64,000 nucleotides of DNA, taken from Jannaschia aquimarina. Its GTDB lineage: Bacteria > Pseudomonadota > Alphaproteobacteria > Rhodobacterales > Rhodobacteraceae. Shown here in pieces: positions 1-8,623 of the stretch (the stretch's first letter is position 1; each line of letters begins with the position of its first letter). The notes under the pieces are model-generated. The model worked only from the letters and a program-made list of their open reading frames with translations, did no database searches and was not told the DNA's origin. The stretch is from assembly GCF_000877395.1 (NCBI RefSeq), contig NZ_JYFE01000048.1, forward strand, positions 17,488 through 81,487, read 5' to 3'. Made by a program: the position numbers and the translations under genes.

Positions 1-1726
1 CCTTCGTCGGCACGCCCCTCTCCTCCGCCAGTGTCTTCGCCGTCACGAACCGCTCGTGGAACGCAGCCGCATCCTCCGCCGTGATGCACCGCCTCAAGCT
101 CCGCGTCGCGATGTTCATCAGAGTCGTCGACGGCGTGTGCCCATCCTCGACAAGCCGCGCGAAGGACCCCGCCCGGCTCAGCCCAACCCGTTTCTGGAAC
201 GCAGCCACCGTCATTGCCCCGTCGTCCGTTTCCCAATCCTCCGGGAGGATACGTGCGACGTCCGCCTCTCTCACCATGATCGACGGATAACCTTCCTCCC
301 TGGCCAATCGTGCCGTGGCGAGCCGACCGGATCGGACGGCCTCGAGAATGTAGCGCACACCTCCCGCTATCTTCGGCGCGGCCTTCTGGAGACCGATCCA
401 GCCATCCGCTCGCTCGATGGTCGACGCATCCGCTGGCAGGAGGGAGGCGAGGAACCCGTTTGCGTCCGCACGCCGCCACGGGCGCTTGATCGACGGGTTC
501 GCCACGAACGGCTCGAACAATCCTAGGTCGGCAAGGCTACGGAACTGATCGCGCGAGATCCCGAGACGCTTCGCCATCTCCTTCTCGCCCACGAGCGTCA
601 GCACCTCTTCAAGCAGAGGCTTCCAGCGCTCCGCGTCGAACGTCAAGACGGCGTCGGGCCGAGTGTCGTCCGCCGGGATCGCCCCCCTCTCCACCAGGAT
701 GGGCCGGAGCGTAGCCGTCTTCAGCCCGACCTCGGCGGCGGCGGTTCGGACGGAGTGGCACCGACGCACCTGAATAACCTCTCCTAGCACGCGTTCGCCG
801 GGCGCGATCGGCCAGTGCCTGAGGATAACGCTGCGTAGACGATCCCGCATCGGGTCGAACGCTTCGTCGTCCGCGAGATCGCCGTCGAGGCGGGTGTAGA
901 GCCGTCCGAAGGTCTTCTTCGCTCCGTCCTGCGGGTCCGCGCGCCGACGGAGAAGCTTGTGGAGCGCCGCGTTCAGACCGGCGTCTCCGTCGCGCAGCAC
1001 CCGGAAGCCCCGCTCCAGCGCGGCGTGCAACCTGCCGGTCTCATCGTCACCTGCCTCTCCGTCGACGTTCAGTTCCTCGCCGAGAAGCTGACAGAGTTCT
1101 GCGGCCGCATAGAGCGAAGGTTGTCCAAGGGCGGGCCCTACCATGGGGTGGGCGAGCCGGTCATCGAGCCAAAGATCGAAGTCGGTCGGGGTTCGATCCA
1201 GTCCGTCCAGCACCCCGGCCGTGAGGTCCGCTTCGATCTCACGGAGGTGCGGCAACTGATCGAAGCGGCGAGTCGGCTGACGCTCTCGCCAAAGCGGAGC
1301 GAGGTCCACGCCGTGCCGGATGCAGACGTGAACGTAGCGTAGCTGCCAATGGCCGCGCATGACCATCGCGGCGACGCCGCCGACTTCCGAGCGAAGCGCG
1401 TCCTCTCGCAGGCAGGCGGGGCATCCCCGGACCTCGGGATTGCGCAGCGCCCGGGTGACGAAGATCTCATCCCGGAAGCGCATACGGACATCGCCGATTG
1501 CGACGCCGGACCAGGAAAGGAGTTCATCTACGTCGGCTGGGGAGATCCGAGCGACCTCGGCAAGCCGTTCCACCGACCCGTCCTCACCGCTCAATGTCCC
1601 CCGCACCGGCAGCCCCATCTCTTCGAGGAACGTCGGAAGGTCTATCAGGTGATAAGCCGCCACACGGGAGAGGAAGGAGGGCAGCGTTTCGCGCGCGGCC
1701 GGGGTCGGGTGTTCTTCGGGCGGCAT
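1..1726 (-). CDS. tniQ: TniQ/TnsD-family transposition target-selection protein, C-terminus cut by window edge
   Basis: The minus strand is open from an ATG at 1,726 to the window edge, about 575 codons. The N-terminus has the TniQ pattern: a short lead (RETLPSFLSRVAAYH), then a zinc-binding CPAC near residues 102-105 and a CIRH near 135-138 after a conserved tryptophan. The remainder is helix-rich with helix-turn-helix-like stretches, as in TnsD-type proteins. TniQ proteins bind the target DNA, or a partner, and recruit the TnsC ATPase. It probably works with tnsABC 27 kb away, although a second tniQ outside the window cannot be excluded. No strong Shine-Dalgarno precedes the ATG. The next in-frame stop upstream is at about 1,769-1,771, so the start cannot move far. 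Confidence 0.82.
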   Translation of the reverse strand, partial: MPPEEHPTPAARETLPSFLSRVAAYHLIDLPTFLEEMGLPVRGTLSGEDGSVERLAEVARISPADVDELLSWSGVAIGDVRMRFRDEIFVTRALRNPEVRGCPACLREDALRSEVGGVAAMVMRGHWQLRYVHVCIRHGVDLAPLWRERQPTRRFDQLPHLREIEADLTAGVLDGLDRTPTDFDLWLDDRLAHPMVGPALGQPSLYAAAELCQLLGEELNVDGEAGDDETGRLHAALERGFRVLRDGDAGLNAALHKLLRRRADPQDGAKKTFGRLYTRLDGDLADDEAFDPMRDRLRSVILRHWPIAPGERVLGEVIQVRRCHSVRTAAAEVGLKTATLRPILVERGAIPADDTRPDAVLTFDAERWKPLLEEVLTLVGEKEMAKRLGISRDQFRSLADLGLFEPFVANPSIKRPWRRADANGFLASLLPADASTIERADGWIGLQKAAPKIAGGVRYILEAVRSGRLATARLAREEGYPSIMVREADVARILPEDWETDDGAMTVAAFQKRVGLSRAGSFARLVEDGHTPSTTLMNIATRSLRRCITAEDAAAFHERFVTAKTLAEERGVPTK

Positions 1727-2055
1727 GGGAAGAGAGCACCACGGTGGGAGCGAAGCGGCAAGCCGGGGTTATGATACGAGTGCTGCCGACGCACTGCGCC
1801 AGTCACGTGCCGATGGGTGCGCAAGCTGCACGATTTTCGGACCTTCAGAATGGCAACAGGAGAGCTGCGACGCCGGGTTGTCGGCGCCGCTAGAAAACTG
1901 CCATTTCGGGCAAATAGCTACCTTTCGACCGCATGGTTATCTGCCATCGGTCCTGAACGCTGGGCGTTCGGCAGGCGTGATGAAGGTGCATTCGGCCGTC
2001 GTCATCTTTGGGAGCGGTAGGTAATCGATTTCCGAAATCCGATGTCGGCCTGACT
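1727..2055. other. Intergenic region upstream of tniQ
   Basis: No gene was recognised here. The stretch separates divergent or unrelated transcription of tniQ from the end of the small membrane protein gene, and should carry the tniQ promoter. It contains two copies of CTGCCAT about 45 bases apart (near 1,904 and 1,949), too short to interpret. Confidence 0.4.
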
Positions 2056-2430
2056 TCATTCTTGCTGTCTGAGCGCCTCGATCACCGACGCCTCGATCGA
2101 ACCGACGATGGCCCACGTCGCCACGCCTGCACCGATGGCAATGAGGAAAAGAAACGTCGGAAGGGCGATCGCCACAAGAGGACCGGAACGCCTACCTTTC
2201 TCGGTAATGGCATCGATCGACCACGGGAGAACCAAGCCTGCGACCGCGCAGACCGCGAGGCCCCCGGCGAGGAGGCCGCCCATCATCAAGGGCAGCTTCT
2301 GTTGTGCGTGCGGGATCGAAAGGCAGACCGCCGATAAACCTGTCCAGAAGACTACGGCATGGGTCTTGTCGGCAATGATCCAGAGCAGCTCGCCGCTCCG
2401 GCGCCATTCATTCCAGTATTCGTCGTTCAT
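2056..2430 (-). CDS. Small hypothetical membrane protein
   Basis: This 124-aa protein starts at an ATG preceded by a good GGAG ribosome-binding site. It has three hydrophobic stretches, roughly residues 26-43, 48-70 and 84-110, separated by short charged loops, so it is an inner-membrane protein. I recognise no family and see no catalytic motif. It is transcribed in the same direction as tniQ but is separated from it by about 330 bases, so it need not be co-transcribed. It lies at the left flank of the cargo, where small membrane proteins are often immunity proteins or accessory components, but nothing in the sequence decides this. Confidence 0.6.
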   Translation of the reverse strand: MNDEYWNEWRRSGELLWIIADKTHAVVFWTGLSAVCLSIPHAQQKLPLMMGGLLAGGLAVCAVAGLVLPWSIDAITEKGRRSGPLVAIALPTFLFLIAIGAGVATWAIVGSIEASVIEALRQQE

Positions 2431-2778
2431 ATCATACTCCTATCGTGACGGGTGGAACCGGTCGCATGTGTTAGGGCACTGTCAGTCAATGACGTGCTAT
2501 CTTGCTTCTCCACTCACCCTCCGCCATGTTTGAAGCGGGTCTGAAAACCCGGACTAGGAATAGCTGCATCGTGGAACTGGGTTCGCCTCGTGTCGCATGC
2601 GGTGATGCGTGTGACCGCTTGGCGGCCGTCACCTCCGACTCTGTCGGGGTGGCGGCGCTATGCAACACCCGTAAGGGGAAACCGCCGCACCTGTATTCCT
2701 AGCAGGTTTTCAGCCCCCGGCGCCCGGCCGGTCCGGGTTCGACCTCCCGGACTTGGAGGTCGTCCTTAGGGGGCGGAT
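2431..2778. other. Intergenic region upstream of the metallophosphoesterase operon
   Basis: No gene was recognised. A short inverted repeat (GACCTCC/GGAGGTC, 7-base loop) at 2,741-2,761 lies just upstream of the GTG start at 2,779. It lacks a following T-run and could be an operator or a leader hairpin rather than a terminator. Confidence 0.35.
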
Positions 2779-3213
2779 GTGGCGGCGGACGACGAAGTAG
2801 AGACGGAGAGCGGCGCTCGATTGGTCCCGGCCGGTAAGCGACCTCAGGCCAACGACCTCGCAACGATCCTGGACGGTCGCTACGTCACCTGGCTGACGGC
2901 TAACGCCACCTGGACGGACTTAATCCGAGACGAGGACGCCATCGGCACGGTCGAGTACGGCGAGGTCACGGCCAACCTGCGCAAAGCACGCGATGCTGCG
3001 TCCAGGACCCCGCCCCGTTGCACGGATGACCTAGCCGCACTCCTTCACATTTGGTGGGACGAGTATGGCCTTTACTTGCGCGACGACGACCTCGACCTCC
3101 CGGACGAAGCCCACGATCCGGCGCCGCTCTTCATCGCTCGGATGTGGAGGGCCGCGACAGGGCTGGACGGCTGGCCCCGCCAGATCGTCGGCACGCCTGA
3201 AGGTTCCCCTTGA
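2779..3213 (+). CDS. Hypothetical acidic protein, first gene of a three-gene coupled operon
   Basis: The product is 144 aa from a GTG start; an overlapping ATG at 2,777 is in another frame. It is rich in Asp and Glu, has no membrane segment or signal peptide, and is probably cytosolic. I recognise no family. Its TGA overlaps the TTG start of the following metallophosphoesterase, so the two are almost certainly translationally coupled. The third gene overlaps the second in the same way. This arrangement suggests that the three products form a complex or act in one pathway. Confidence 0.65.
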   Translation: MAADDEVETESGARLVPAGKRPQANDLATILDGRYVTWLTANATWTDLIRDEDAIGTVEYGEVTANLRKARDAASRTPPRCTDDLAALLHIWWDEYGLYLRDDDLDLPDEAHDPAPLFIARMWRAATGLDGWPRQIVGTPEGSP

Positions 3214-4034
3214 CCGCCCTCCGCCTCCTCGTCCTCGCCGACCTTCACATCGACAAATGGCTCGTTCACCGTCGTGATCCGCTCGACCACCTCATCCCCG
3301 AGGATTGGGCGTCCGTCGATCTCTGCGTCCTCGCCGGCGACCTGACCGATGAAGCGCCGAAGCGATGGCCCCGGGCCTTCGATTGGCTGGGCAAGCGGAT
3401 CGCCCTCGGGCGGGTGCACGTGTTCGAAGGCAACCACGACTACTACGAGACGGCCTTCGACGATGGCGGGCGGCATGCCGAGATTGCCGCCGCCCAAGGC
3501 GCGAACTATGCCCAGATGGGCCGGATCGTCCTGGGACGGCACCGGTTCCTCTGCTGCACGCTCTGGACCGACTTCGCCCTGACCGACGACCGTCCCCGCG
3601 CGATGGCCGACGCGCAGGCGTGGATGAACGATTACGGCAGCATCCGGGTGGCGCGGGCGGGGTATCGCCGCCTCCGCCCCGCGGATAAGGCCCGGCGGAA
3701 CGCGGAGCACCGTGGCTGGCTCGATCGCGAGCTGGCCGAGCCGTTCGACGGCGAAACCACCGTGGTGACGCACCACGCGCCGCATCCCGGCGCCCTGCTC
3801 GATCCGCAGGCCGACGTCGCCCCGGCCTACGCGTCCGACCTCACGAAGATGATCGAGCGGCACCGCCCCGCGCGTTGGATCCACGGACATACGCACGTCT
3901 ACCACGAGACCACCGTCGGCGGCACGGAGATCATCTGCGCGAGCGTCGGCTACCCTTGGCAGCGGTCCCGGGGCGAGACGGAGATCGTCCCTCGGGTGAT
4001 CGAACTGCCTGACCCGGCCGGCGGCACCGCATGA
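3210..4034 (+). CDS. Calcineurin-like metallophosphoesterase
   Basis: The 274-aa product has the full metallophosphoesterase signature. DLH near residue 12 and GDLTD near 47 supply metal ligands, GNHD near 78 is the catalytic block, and the C-terminal THHAP and GHTH (around 190 and 231) complete the dinuclear metal site. The family hydrolyses phosphomono- or diesters, including nucleic acid and cyclic nucleotide substrates; the substrate here cannot be read from sequence. The TTG start overlaps the upstream stop and the stop overlaps the next ATG. The coupling to two unrecognised genes inside a transposon cargo makes a role in DNA or nucleotide processing, or in defence, possible but unproven. 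Confidence 0.88.
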   Translation: MTALRLLVLADLHIDKWLVHRRDPLDHLIPEDWASVDLCVLAGDLTDEAPKRWPRAFDWLGKRIALGRVHVFEGNHDYYETAFDDGGRHAEIAAAQGANYAQMGRIVLGRHRFLCCTLWTDFALTDDRPRAMADAQAWMNDYGSIRVARAGYRRLRPADKARRNAEHRGWLDRELAEPFDGETTVVTHHAPHPGALLDPQADVAPAYASDLTKMIERHRPARWIHGHTHVYHETTVGGTEIICASVGYPWQRSRGETEIVPRVIELPDPAGGTA

Positions 4035-4669
4035 CCGCGCGCGATGACATTATGGATCGATTCCCCGTCGTCTCGACGTGGACTTGGTTCCATAAGCCGA
4101 CCCGGGCGTACTACCGCCTCCAGCGGGACGACGAGCACGGTCCGCCGCAGGAGGGGCGGGACCGGGCGTTCGAAGAGCTGACCACGGCCATGGACACCGC
4201 GCTGTCGGACGAGTGGGTCGGCTACCGCATGGTCGAGGCCGCTCTGCACCACCCGCCGCCGGAGCCCGAGATCCAGAACGCGGAGACCCGCTGGACTCGG
4301 ACGGCCGTGATGGTAGCACAGCTGAAGAAGGCCGGCGTCGAGGGCGCGGACGAGGTGCGCGACGTCCTGCCGGGATGGCTGACGCCGATGGGAATGGCTG
4401 TCCATGGGATCGTTGAGCGGATCGCGCTGCAAAACGGACCATGCCGCGTGGTGATCCAGCGGATCAAGAAGAAGTGGGGGACGCTGCGGATCTCCATCCG
4501 GGCCGAGCCTGGGGATCTCGCACGCGACATCTCGACCATCGCCCGTTGGGCTGAGGCCTGCACCGTAGGGCGGTGCGCGGTGTCGGGGCAGCCGGGAGAG
4601 GTCGTGGGGCCGGGGTGGATGCTCACGCTGTCGCCAGAGATGGAGCGGCTGCGAAACATCGAGCCGTGA
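4031..4669 (+). CDS. Hypothetical protein with C-terminal phage-like Cys motif
   Basis: This 212-aa protein begins at an ATG overlapping the metallophosphoesterase stop (ATGA). The C-terminal part, roughly residues 135-205, reads KKKWGTLRISI, then a helix, then a CTVGRCAVSG segment and GWMLTLS. This is similar in layout to small phage and bacterial proteins that end in a Cys-containing knuckle after a 'KFGxLRFY' strand, but some of the cysteines of that knuckle are missing here. The N-terminal half is unrecognised and includes a tryptophan-rich segment. It is the last gene of the operon. The function is unknown. Confidence 0.62.
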   Translation: MTARDDIMDRFPVVSTWTWFHKPTRAYYRLQRDDEHGPPQEGRDRAFEELTTAMDTALSDEWVGYRMVEAALHHPPPEPEIQNAETRWTRTAVMVAQLKKAGVEGADEVRDVLPGWLTPMGMAVHGIVERIALQNGPCRVVIQRIKKKWGTLRISIRAEPGDLARDISTIARWAEACTVGRCAVSGQPGEVVGPGWMLTLSPEMERLRNIEP

Positions 4670-4862
4670 AGGTTCAGGCGAATGGTGTCTCCAACTCAGT
4701 CAGTCAATCCGCCGACGGCCACCTCAAGTGACAATTGATCAACACTACTTCCAATCCACTCCAACGGTGTTCAGTTCACAAGGTTGAGGCCATTCTCCGG
4801 GAGGGCACGCCGAGTATATGTTCTTCAGGGCGGACCATCGCAGGAGGCACCATCGAGTCCGA

Positions 4863-5162
4863 TCAGTCGCCGAAGCTGACATCGCCCGATCCAGCAGCTG
4901 CCGATCCCCCACAGGAGATCGAGTCCCCCACGCGTCCGGCAGGCTTACCGTTGACGAACACCGTTCCCGAGCCGCCCGACAGACTGCGCGGATGCGGCGA
5001 CGCGGGGCATGTCGGGCAGGCGTGCGGCGCGTAGCTATCTCCCTGGCGCACGACGGCGATGCCGTTGACGAAGACGTCCGGAGAAGCGCCCGTCGCCGGG
5101 GTAGAGGGGAAGTGGCATGCATGGCCTGAACCGGTATCGCCGAGGCGGGTGGCTTTGGGCAT
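4863..5162 (-). CDS. PAAR-domain protein (type VI secretion spike tip)
   Basis: The 99-aa product begins MPKATRLGDTGSGH and carries the PAAR-like repeats of short strands with metal-binding His/Cys positions. These include HACPTCP near residue 48, FVNGKPAGRVGD near 70 and SCGG near 83. PAAR proteins cap the VgrG spike of the type VI secretion system and sharpen or load it. The start is supported by a strong AGGAGG site. It is the last gene of a minus-strand operon that begins with vgrG, which fits the assignment well. It has no C-terminal extension, so it would be a tip and not an effector. Confidence 0.85.
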   Translation of the reverse strand: MPKATRLGDTGSGHACHFPSTPATGASPDVFVNGIAVVRQGDSYAPHACPTCPASPHPRSLSGGSGTVFVNGKPAGRVGDSISCGGSAAAGSGDVSFGD

Positions 5163-5174
5163 GATTCAATCCTC

Positions 5175-5447
5175 CTATCCGGCATCCTCCGAGCGAATAT
5201 CTTCAATAGTGCCGTCTCCACGATTTAAGATAAGCGCCTTAATGCCAGGCACCATGCGCGATCCAATCATATCGGCAAGCGCTTCTTTCGACAGGACCGC
5301 TCCCTCGTCGCGCATGACGGCACGCTCGAGATTGAAAGTCTCTGCATAGAATTCTAAGAGAGCGATATGAAGTCTGGGCGTGCCCGTACGGATAGAGAGA
5401 TGCAGGAATGGTTTATCGTTGACGCGCATGTCGGCTGGTAGTTGCAT
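5175..5447 (-). CDS. Small hypothetical protein in the VgrG operon
   Basis: The product is 90 aa, soluble and unrecognised. It sits between the PAAR gene (12 bases downstream) and a 157-aa gene (8 bases upstream), all on one strand. Its place in a vgrG-effector-immunity-PAAR operon suggests an adaptor, chaperone or immunity role. The sequence itself shows no motif that selects among these. Confidence 0.55.
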   Translation of the reverse strand: MQLPADMRVNDKPFLHLSIRTGTPRLHIALLEFYAETFNLERAVMRDEGAVLSKEALADMIGSRMVPGIKALILNRGDGTIEDIRSEDAG

Positions 5448-5455
5448 GTTTGAGC

Positions 5456-5929
5456 CTAGAGCAGTGTGTTCTGAATTTCATTCTGATGGACGATGTTTTC
5501 GGACGGAACAGCATATCGAGCAGCGGCGAATGCGATCCATTCGGCCGGGTCTGACAAACGATGTGAAAGGTCCGATAGCCAGGTCACATGCCCATGGCGG
5601 ACAGCAAGCACCGTTCCATCGGAACGTATAATTGCCGCCGTTTCGGAGAACTGGTCGAACATGATCGCCAGGTCGGTCCAAACATGATGAAACTCTGCAT
5701 CTTTCTCCATCCGCGCAAGACAGGCGAGATCAGTATAGACCCGTAGTCTGGACGAGACCTCACCTGCAAGCTTTCCGGCCCCGTCCACGCACCGCCAAAC
5801 GAGTTGGCCGGTTCCATACCAATCGAGCTGCCGTCTGCGGCCCCCGGTAGCCTTCGACATCTGCGCAGAGAGCGCGTTTGCCGAAAGGCCGATCTCACAC
5901 GAGCCGAATAGGGTAAAAAGCGTCGCCAT
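5456..5929 (-). CDS. Hypothetical protein in the VgrG operon
   Basis: This 157-aa protein is predicted soluble, with a hydrophobic N-terminus (MATLFTLFGSCEIGLSANAL) that is not a clear signal peptide. I recognise no family. It lies between the candidate immunity gene and the 90-aa gene in the same transcription unit. An accessory or second immunity role is inferred from position only. Confidence 0.55.
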   Translation of the reverse strand: MATLFTLFGSCEIGLSANALSAQMSKATGGRRRQLDWYGTGQLVWRCVDGAGKLAGEVSSRLRVYTDLACLARMEKDAEFHHVWTDLAIMFDQFSETAAIIRSDGTVLAVRHGHVTWLSDLSHRLSDPAEWIAFAAARYAVPSENIVHQNEIQNTLL

Positions 5930-5961
5930 GGACTAAGGATCTTTCGGAAACAGGCCGGAGC

Positions 5962-6657
5962 TTATGGTTCGTTCGAAGGAGTGCTACGACACGCCTTGTC
6001 TTCGAGTAGAGACAGTAAGGGCATTAGTGCCAAGGTTGCATCCTCTTCGTTCAGTTCGCTCCGAGGGCTTAGAAGCGGTTCGTACCGACCGATGTCATGA
6101 TCGACCCCGACCGCCAAGGTCGGTCGACACACATCGTCCCATGGATCGGTCTCGTCCGGAGCTGGCTCGTCCGGGAAGAGGAGCGCCTGGTGCGACGGAT
6201 CCCCAACGATTCGCACCTCTCCAGGGGCGCGACCTGAATCGACCATGCAGATCAGCCCGTTCTGAACCAGCTCCTGGAGAATAACTGCGACGTCGAAGAA
6301 TTCGGCGCTGTCTACAGGCACCGGGGGCGTACTTTCCCGCACGTCGGTTCCAAAGGCGAAATACCAGTCGGTCCCTGCATCCGGCGGGGAAGAGAGGCCG
6401 TTGACCGCATCGGCAAGCTTCCAGCCATTCGGCGGCAAAGCCGATATCAGAATGTCCCGTCTGCCTAGTTCCATGCGTCCAAGAAGTGGCGCGTAGGACG
6501 TCAAATGTATGTCTTCGGCGGCCTTCCGCGATACCGTAGCGTCGAGCCGCTTTGCGATCGCATCAATTGCCGAGATCGCATCTTCGAGCGATCCGAAAGC
6601 ATGCACCGTATCTTCGGCGCCGTGGTACCAAGAGATAAGCGTTCTATGAGCATCCAT
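5962..6657 (-). CDS. Candidate immunity protein for the type VI effector
   Basis: The 231-aa acidic protein starts 13 bases after the effector stop and has a good AGAGGA ribosome-binding site. It has no signal peptide or membrane segment, so it would act in the cytoplasm, where an RNase-type toxin would act. Toxin genes of interbacterial systems are normally followed at once by their cognate immunity gene, and the low pI suits binding to a nuclease. The assignment is by position and charge; no family was recognised. Confidence 0.55.
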   Translation of the reverse strand: MDAHRTLISWYHGAEDTVHAFGSLEDAISAIDAIAKRLDATVSRKAAEDIHLTSYAPLLGRMELGRRDILISALPPNGWKLADAVNGLSSPPDAGTDWYFAFGTDVRESTPPVPVDSAEFFDVAVILQELVQNGLICMVDSGRAPGEVRIVGDPSHQALLFPDEPAPDETDPWDDVCRPTLAVGVDHDIGRYEPLLSPRSELNEEDATLALMPLLSLLEDKACRSTPSNEP

Positions 6658-6670
6658 CTACTGTTTTCCT

Positions 6671-8611
6671 CTAGTTCGCCGAAAACGCTGGGTTCGTATA
6701 CGTTAATATCCGACCGGTTCTGTTATCGATGATGATCACTTGCGCAAATCGCTGCTCTTGAAAGCGCCTGAGTTCGGATAAGTACGCACTAGGCGGCGGC
6801 CCTCCATCTCGCCCGATACGGACCACAAAGTTTCGAGATTGGTTCTTATCCAGTTTATTCGTTATCTGACGCAGCATCGCTTCAGGCGATCGCGGAGAGA
6901 AATGATCGAATATGACGCCGTTTATGCGGTAATCCGGTCTTTTCGTGTTCGGCGTGTCCGCATCGTATCCATAGTCTCCGTCGCCGTAGGGCGACGGAGA
7001 TCCGGGGCTATCGTCAAGCATTTCGACCCGGTATCCAGCATCGGCTAGGTCCTGTCCGCTCCGACCCTCGTCGACCAAATCCTCTATCTCTCGAAGACGG
7101 TTCGGATGGCGACCTGGGGATCTAGCGAGCTGCTCGGCTCTGATCTCATCGGGCGTCTGCCCGGCGTAAGTACCGGCACGACCGTATCTGGGGACGCCAC
7201 CATTGTCCGGCCCACCATAGAGCTCCACAGCATCCGGATCATCCGGCGATAGGTAGTCAGGCCTGACGTCCCCTTCGGCCTGCGGAGCCGGGCCGTTGGG
7301 GGTCGCCGCCCCGTTTCCATCGGGGTCGTCGACGATAGTCTCAGGGGACTCAGAATCGTCCGGCCGGTCGAGATCGGGGCGGTCGCCATCGGGGATGCCG
7401 CGCCTGACGGTCTTCACGATCCGCAGGAGAGCTCCGCCGCCGAGCAACATCTGTCCGATTTGGCAGACAAGGAAACCCACGGCATAGTCCGGGTCTTCCC
7501 GCATGAACTGTCGGAACTGGGCGACCAGCTGTTCGGCTCTGTCACGGCCGCGTGCTGCCATCGCGGCCCACTCGTCTTCCGTGTAGACAAGAAGGATCGC
7601 GCGGGTGAGTGCAGAAAAGACGGCGTTACTGTCCAGCGTATCGCCAAAATAGGTGTGAAGTGCTGCGAGTAGCTCGACGCCCTCCTTCGCGTTCTGCTCC
7701 AATGCGTCCCGTATTTCGGCGATCTGACGCCCGAACTGTTCATCCGCGTCATCATCTGTAAACCACCCAGGGCCCCAGCGCTCCCACGCGGCAGCAATGC
7801 CGCCACCAGCGAGGCCTAGAAGCTCCGTAATTAGTTCCCAGAGCTCTATCAGCGTCTGCCGTCCGCACTCTATGAAACCAGTTAAAGCGGAACCCTTCTC
7901 TCGATGACCTTCCTCCGTCCGTGTATCTACGGCGTCGTCGTTCTCAGGCTCGCCCTCATCCACCGGTTCGGTAGGCGCAGGATCAACGGTCGGTACTTCA
8001 TCCGATGGAACAGTTTGCGGCGCATCCGGGCTGGCACGTCCATCGTTGAGTGGTGGAGCTATGGTCGAAGGTAGAGCAGGAGTATCCTCGACTGGCGGAA
8101 CGATCGGCTGGCTCGGCAAGATTGGAGCGGCCCGCATCCCATCTTCTAGACCTTCTGTCTCGCCACAGTGGGAGGACACCGCACTTGGCGGCATCCCACC
8201 TAGGGAACTCAGCAGGAGCGGCGTACTGTAATCCGGACAGTCTTCGTCCTCATGGGGTTGCTGTTCGCCCATGGCGTCTGGCGGCAAGAGGGTGCCGGAG
8301 CGGAACCGGGCCAACGTTGCCGGCCCAAGGTCCTGCGATCGATCGCCGATGGAAACCTCGGGTGATGCCGCAAACCGTGCTGCATAGGTTTTTGTCGCTG
8401 CACTCAAGGCTGCGATATCGGTCGTTCCGTTCTGGAGTGTAGCGAACGCATCACTTGCGATGTCCAAAGAACTGTCATCGATGGTGGTAAGGGCGGCCGG
8501 CTCGATGCCGGGCGGGAACCTCGACGTCGTTCCAGGCCGCGGCTCTATATCGGAAGACAGCATCTCCTTCGTCTGACGGCGCGTATCCTCATATCTCTGA
8601 TAGAAGCCCAT
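6671..8611 (-). CDS. Type VI secretion effector with C-terminal CdiA-type tRNase-like domain
   Basis: The product is 646 aa. A low-complexity, Pro/Asp-rich N-terminal half precedes two weakly hydrophobic stretches, ELLGLAGGGIAAAW near residue 260 and VCQIGQMLLGGGALL near 385. A DP-rich linker then leads to a compact C-terminal domain of about 110 residues. That domain has KRPDYRINGVIFDHFSPRS, then RNFVVRIGRDGG, then a final IIIDNRTGRI strand. The layout matches the CdiA C-terminal tRNA nuclease fold ('NPDYxIxGxxFDxYxPxS...IVxxL...IIxI'). It directly follows vgrG and is followed by candidate immunity genes, so it is most likely a cargo effector delivered by VgrG. The nuclease assignment is by pattern only. 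Confidence 0.7.
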   Translation of the reverse strand: MGFYQRYEDTRRQTKEMLSSDIEPRPGTTSRFPPGIEPAALTTIDDSSLDIASDAFATLQNGTTDIAALSAATKTYAARFAASPEVSIGDRSQDLGPATLARFRSGTLLPPDAMGEQQPHEDEDCPDYSTPLLLSSLGGMPPSAVSSHCGETEGLEDGMRAAPILPSQPIVPPVEDTPALPSTIAPPLNDGRASPDAPQTVPSDEVPTVDPAPTEPVDEGEPENDDAVDTRTEEGHREKGSALTGFIECGRQTLIELWELITELLGLAGGGIAAAWERWGPGWFTDDDADEQFGRQIAEIRDALEQNAKEGVELLAALHTYFGDTLDSNAVFSALTRAILLVYTEDEWAAMAARGRDRAEQLVAQFRQFMREDPDYAVGFLVCQIGQMLLGGGALLRIVKTVRRGIPDGDRPDLDRPDDSESPETIVDDPDGNGAATPNGPAPQAEGDVRPDYLSPDDPDAVELYGGPDNGGVPRYGRAGTYAGQTPDEIRAEQLARSPGRHPNRLREIEDLVDEGRSGQDLADAGYRVEMLDDSPGSPSPYGDGDYGYDADTPNTKRPDYRINGVIFDHFSPRSPEAMLRQITNKLDKNQSRNFVVRIGRDGGPPPSAYLSELRRFQEQRFAQVIIIDNRTGRILTYTNPAFSAN

Positions 8612-8623
8612 CTTCGGCCTTCG

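Noticed and set aside
56..1774. Several plus-strand reading frames of 60-156 codons
   Set aside because: They lie opposite the tniQ gene and have Arg/Pro-rich shadow composition without motifs.
1900..1960. Two CTGCCAT copies upstream of tniQ as possible left transposon-end sites
   Set aside because: Only seven bases match each other and they do not match the TGGCACGGAAGTC repeats well enough.
2731..2750. Sequence like a tRNA T-arm (CCGGGTTCGACC)
   Set aside because: The surrounding bases do not form an acceptor, D or anticodon arm.
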